A stretch of 35,946 nt of DNA from Sedimentisphaerales bacterium. GTDB lineage: Bacteria; Planctomycetota; Phycisphaerae; Sedimentisphaerales; Anaerobacaceae. The stretch is from positions 1 through 35,946 of the forward strand of contig JAFGEF010000063.1 of the NCBI GenBank assembly GCA_016931715.1, written 5' to 3'. The notes under the pieces were generated by a model, which was not told the DNA's origin, ran no database searches, and was given only the letters and a program-made list of their open reading frames with translations. A program made the translations under genes and the position numbers. Below, in pieces: positions 32,997 through 35,946 of this stretch (its first letter is position 1; each line of letters begins with the position of its first letter).

Positions 32997-33080
32997 ATGA
33001 AAAAATCCGAATTAATTATGGGACTTGCGATACTCGCGGCAGGCACCGCGATTATTGTTCTAATTCTTTTTTATTCTTAA
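32997..33080 (+). CDS. 27-residue single-helix membrane protein
   Basis: Frame MKKSELIMGLAILAAGTAIIVLILFYS. A polar Lys-rich start is followed by about 18 hydrophobic residues forming one membrane helix. A very strong purine-rich site (GGGGGTGG) lies 3 bases upstream of the ATG. Size and composition match bacterial small membrane proteins that modulate larger complexes. Promoter-like AT-rich sequence with TATAAT-type text is upstream. Not proven expressed. Confidence 0.5.
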   Translation: MKKSELIMGLAILAAGTAIIVLILFYS

Positions 33081-33193
33081 AACCTCCGAAAACCTCCGAG
33101 AAAATATAAAATTTTCTTCTAATAGTTTGGGATTTTAAAGAGATTAGAATAATAAGGCATTGAAAGTATAGTTTTTTATAATGGAAAGCATTT

Positions 33194-34081
33194 ATGTTCA
33201 AGTTAACGAATAGAATCAGTGTAATTGTAATTTCTATAATGAGCTTTGCTTTAATGTTTGTTACAGATATAGCACAATCGCAGGAAGAAGCTGCACTGGA
33301 TAATCAGCCGTCCTATATTAACGAACTTGTGGATAATTCTCAGCTTACACAAAGCCAGGTAAATGATATGAGAAATAGCGGCCAAAGTTGGGGTAATATA
33401 AGGCTTCAATCTCGCCTGGCAGAACAAATCGCCGCGAATAATCCGGATCTCGAAAAAACTGACGAGCAAAAATACCAGGAAGCTTTCAACCTGGTTTCTC
33501 AGCAGCGAGCAGCAGGTAAGGGATTTGGAGATATTGCCAACGAAAATAATTTAAAAGTCGGAGATTCCATGGGTAATGGAAATGGAACACAAAACCAGCA
33601 GAGAGAGCAGGTTAATCAGAGAAACCAGAACAGATTAGAAAATCAGAATGGTTCTGGAACTCAGTCACAGGAACAAATCCAAAATCGTAAGCAATCTCAA
33701 ACTCAAACAAAGACTCAGAAGAAAAGCATGTTTGGTCGTTTCATTGGTATATTCGGTGCAGGCAAACAGGAAAAGAAACAGAAAGCCGCAAAAAACCAGA
33801 ATGCTTCAAATAATGCACAGACGCAGAAAACTGCGAGTGCGACACAAAAACAGAATTCGACACATAAATTGCAGTCCCAGAGTTCTTCAAATAAGGTACA
33901 GACACAACAGAATGTATCGAATCAGGTGCAAACCCAGAATTCATCAAGCTCGCAAAAAATAAGAACACAGCAGCAAACTCAAACAAACCAAAGAAATCAG
34001 AAGCAGATGGGAAGAGGAATGTCTGGAAATACATCAGGAAACCAGAATTCCGGAAGGTCTTCCGGAGGACGCAATAGGTAA
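33194..34081 (+). CDS. Secreted Q/N/S-rich low-complexity protein
   Basis: 295 residues. Signal peptide LTNRISVIVISIMSFALMFVTDIAQS. Residues 35-120 are a small helical domain with two similar units: LTQSQVNDMRNSGQSWGNI, and YQEAFNLVSQQRAAGKGFGDI. These G-W/F-G-x-I hairpins resemble motifs in other secreted helical proteins. The remaining 170 residues are extremely rich in Gln, Asn, Ser and Lys (QQNVSNQVQTQNSSSSQ) and disordered, ending GRSSGGRNR. A prion-like or adhesive matrix protein is possible. Ribosome site GGAAAG is modest. Confidence 0.75.
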   Translation: MFKLTNRISVIVISIMSFALMFVTDIAQSQEEAALDNQPSYINELVDNSQLTQSQVNDMRNSGQSWGNIRLQSRLAEQIAANNPDLEKTDEQKYQEAFNLVSQQRAAGKGFGDIANENNLKVGDSMGNGNGTQNQQREQVNQRNQNRLENQNGSGTQSQEQIQNRKQSQTQTKTQKKSMFGRFIGIFGAGKQEKKQKAAKNQNASNNAQTQKTASATQKQNSTHKLQSQSSSNKVQTQQNVSNQVQTQNSSSSQKIRTQQQTQTNQRNQKQMGRGMSGNTSGNQNSGRSSGGRNR

Positions 34082-34200
34082 AACTACTGAATCATGGGTC
34101 AATGATTTTTGTATTTCTCGTGAGAATCTTTTCGGTGTTTCCGTTTTTATTTATGCTTCATTGTCCAAATAAATTCAATGAATGAGTTTATTTTTGAAAA

Positions 34201-34683
34201 CTAAAAATAGAAGCGAAGGCCTAAAGACGCATTGATGCTCACGTCAACATTCGGAGCTAATTCGAGGACAGGAACGATTTCGATGAAGAACTCATACGGA
34301 GAATCGTCTTCAAATAAATATGTCATGCCGAACGGTATTCGAAGTCCAAAGATTGTTTCACCGTCATGTTTCCTGCCTTCATCTTTTTCGAACTTTAATA
34401 ATGCACCAATACCATAATAGGCAGGCCACTGCTCGGAATTATTCAATTTATAATCGTGTATGAGATAATCTCCGTGGAGCTGGAACGCATCGTCTCCGAA
34501 GAATGACCATGCCAATGCTCCATCGACTGCCCGTTTTTCGTCCATCCAGTATTTAACGCTAAAGCCCGTCGGCTCACCGACAAGAATACCAAGTCCGAAA
34601 TCCTTCTCCTGAATTTCCAAAGCGTTTGTATTTGCGGCCGCTATTAAGATTAATAGTCCTATAAATGCTGTTTTGTACTTCAT
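34201..34683 (-). CDS. Small outer-membrane beta-barrel protein
   Basis: 160 residues with signal peptide KTAFIGLLILIAAANTNA. Strands alternate across the whole mature chain: FGLGILVGEPTGFSVKYWM, AVDGALAWSFFGDDAFQLHGDYLIHDY, YYGIGALLKFE, FGLRIPFGMTYLF, FEIVPVLEL-type and the C-terminal VSINASLGLRFYF. The terminal Phe fits Bam-dependent outer-membrane insertion. The small eight-strand size suggests an OmpA/OmpX-like or DUF3996-like barrel. AGGAG is upstream of ATG 34683. No partner gene. Confidence 0.8.
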   Translation of the reverse strand: MKYKTAFIGLLILIAAANTNALEIQEKDFGLGILVGEPTGFSVKYWMDEKRAVDGALAWSFFGDDAFQLHGDYLIHDYKLNNSEQWPAYYGIGALLKFEKDEGRKHDGETIFGLRIPFGMTYLFEDDSPYEFFIEIVPVLELAPNVDVSINASLGLRFYF

Positions 34684-34889
34684 TTTAATACTCCTAAAAG
34701 CATATTTATTGTGTTATTAACACATTAATTATTTATCGGCATATTACGACCATGGATTTGCAGAAAAGCTCATTTTTTCTGCCATTAAGAGCAGTTCGCA
34801 GCGTTTTTTTCTATGAAAATATTTTATTTTCTCACATACAAGCCTGATTCAGGTATAATAGAAATTACTGTTTGAACAGAAGATTTGTT

Positions 34890-35723
34890 ATGAACGATGA
34901 CGAGACATTGCAGGAAGAAGTGAAGAAGAAAGTATCTGGCTTAAGATATGCAATTCCATCTATTGTCATAATGTTATTATTCCTAACCGTTTTCATATGC
35001 GTCGTCTATATTCTCGTTCAAAATTACCCTGCATCAGGCGATTCTGTTATTCGTCTGGTGACGGGAAAAATGCTGAAAAAAGATCCGAACTCTCTTGACT
35101 CGAAAGATTTCCTTACAATCACAACGCTTGATTTATCAGAACAGACGCTTCCGGATATACGACTTCTCAGGAAATTCAGGAATTTGAAAGAACTTAATCT
35201 AAGCAGGCTTAAGATTCCTCGAACCGAAATGCCAAAATGGAAGGCTATTCTGGTAAAGATGCATATTATAAAAGTCACGACAGTCGGTTCTCGCAATAGT
35301 CTTACGGAAGCAAGCCTGCTGAATTTAAGGCCGCTTAAGAAGCTAACTAATCTTGAGACACTTAACCTGAATTATACACCAATTGAAAGTATTGCTCCTT
35401 TGTCAAGTCTGAAGAAACTGACAGAGCTTGATATTTTTGGAGCAGGAGTATTTGATCTTAAGCCTGTCGGGAAACTATCAAATCTTGGAATATTGAATGT
35501 GGGCAAGACCAAAATAACTGACCTTAAACCTGTTCAAAAATTGACGAAATTGCACAGAATTCATATTTATAACACCGACATTGCCGACCTGAAACCTCTG
35601 ATGAATCTATCGAATCTCGATTATGTTGATATGAGGAAATGCAAAAATATAACTGATTCAGAGGTTGAAAATTTGCAGCAAAGCCTGCCGAAACTTGTAA
35701 TATTTGTTGACGCGAACCAATAG
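34890..35723 (+). CDS. Membrane-anchored LRR protein (paralogue E)
   Basis: 277 residues from ATG 34890, chosen because MNDDETLQEEVKKKVSGLRY aligns with the start of paralogue A; an upstream TTG at 34872 is not favoured. One helix (AIPSIVIMLLFLTVFICVVYILV), then SVIRLVTGKMLKKDPNSLDSKDFLTI. The insert MPKWKAILVKMHIIKV follows the first repeat. LRR units: LTNLETLNLNYTPIESIAPL, LKKLTELDIFGAGVFDLKPV, LSNLGILNVGKTKITDLKPV and LSNLDYVDMRKCKNI. The cap SEVENLQQSLPKLVIF matches paralogues B and C. It lies 6.8 kb away from paralogue D and on the opposite strand. Confidence 0.82.
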   Translation: MNDDETLQEEVKKKVSGLRYAIPSIVIMLLFLTVFICVVYILVQNYPASGDSVIRLVTGKMLKKDPNSLDSKDFLTITTLDLSEQTLPDIRLLRKFRNLKELNLSRLKIPRTEMPKWKAILVKMHIIKVTTVGSRNSLTEASLLNLRPLKKLTNLETLNLNYTPIESIAPLSSLKKLTELDIFGAGVFDLKPVGKLSNLGILNVGKTKITDLKPVQKLTKLHRIHIYNTDIADLKPLMNLSNLDYVDMRKCKNITDSEVENLQQSLPKLVIFVDANQ

Positions 35724-35821
35724 CAGGCGGCCGGGAAAGCAGATTGGCAGGTCTTGAATGGATTTTTCGGGAAATGACATGAATATCAGATTCATCATGC
35801 ACGAAATATAAATAATATTTT

Positions 35822-35858
35822 ACTCAAACTGACCGATTTAAGTTTTGTCATGCTGAAC
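35822..35858. repeat. Copy of the MITE-like left end
   Basis: ACTCAAACTGACCGATTT (35822-35839) is identical to the left end of the element at 11596, and TTTTGTCATGCTGAAC (35843-35858) matches its interior. After that the text diverges and the right end is not visible before the window stops. Confidence 0.7.
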
Positions 35859-35946
35859 AAACAGGCTGTGTCGCAAATAAATTTGCGGACAATCTGTTTT
35901 TGCCGGCCGAATCAATAATAATGCATACTTTCGTTTTTCAACAGCC

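Overview
The window looks like part of a chromosome from an AT-rich member of the Planctomycetota, most likely class Phycisphaerae (Sedimentisphaerales-like). This is inferred from the gene repertoire, not from a marker gene. The supporting traits are secreted LamG-domain and parallel beta-helix proteins of a planctomycete style, plant-polysaccharide hydrolases (GH5, GH51), prepilin-like and PD40-type secreted proteins, and many short dispersed repeats. No rRNA, tRNA, CRISPR array or transposase gene was seen.

Layout. Positions 1-881 (minus) hold the 5' part of a NAD-type isocitrate dehydrogenase gene, cut by the window edge. Positions 1139-8273 (plus) hold alkaline phosphatase, a YibE/F membrane protein, a GH5 glycoside hydrolase with a C-terminal accessory domain, a proline-rich lipoprotein and a LamG protein. 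From 8846 to 30755 nearly everything is on the minus strand. This stretch mixes host-like genes (DUF4332, MscL, DUF481 outer-membrane protein, TPR lipoprotein, hemerythrin, four membrane-anchored LRR proteins, a LamG protein sharing their leader, GH51 arabinofuranosidase, a peptidase C25-like/beta-helix protein, a prepilin-like protein) with phage-type genes. The phage-type genes are a terminase large subunit, a terminase-small-subunit-like HTH protein, a YdaU/DUF1376-like replication protein, and an overlapping HTH / ABC ATPase / GNAT acyltransferase operon followed by a ParB-like gene. Positions 31101-34081 (plus) hold a PfkB kinase, two small envelope proteins and a Q/N-rich secreted protein. 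A beta-barrel protein (minus) and a fifth LRR paralogue (plus) close the window.

The most interesting part is the minus-strand stretch. The phage-type genes are co-oriented but scattered over about 19 kb and separated by cargo-like host genes. There are no capsid, portal, tail or integrase genes. Two extra, decayed copies of the terminase 3' end lie at 8643-8778 and 10934-10993, one with a frameshift and an internal deletion. A REP-like palindrome has been absorbed in frame into the intact terminase just before its Walker A motif, and a 227-bp MITE-like element with 18-bp terminal inverted repeats abuts the terminase 3' end. The HTH-ABC-GNAT-ParB cluster resembles a candidate Mom-like DNA-modification module. 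That function is a hypothesis.

A second theme is a paralogous family of single-pass LRR proteins whose 5' flank and membrane leader have been duplicated and attached to different ectodomains (LRR or LamG). A third is a C25-type protease domain that seems to have lost both catalytic residues and is fused to a beta-helix.
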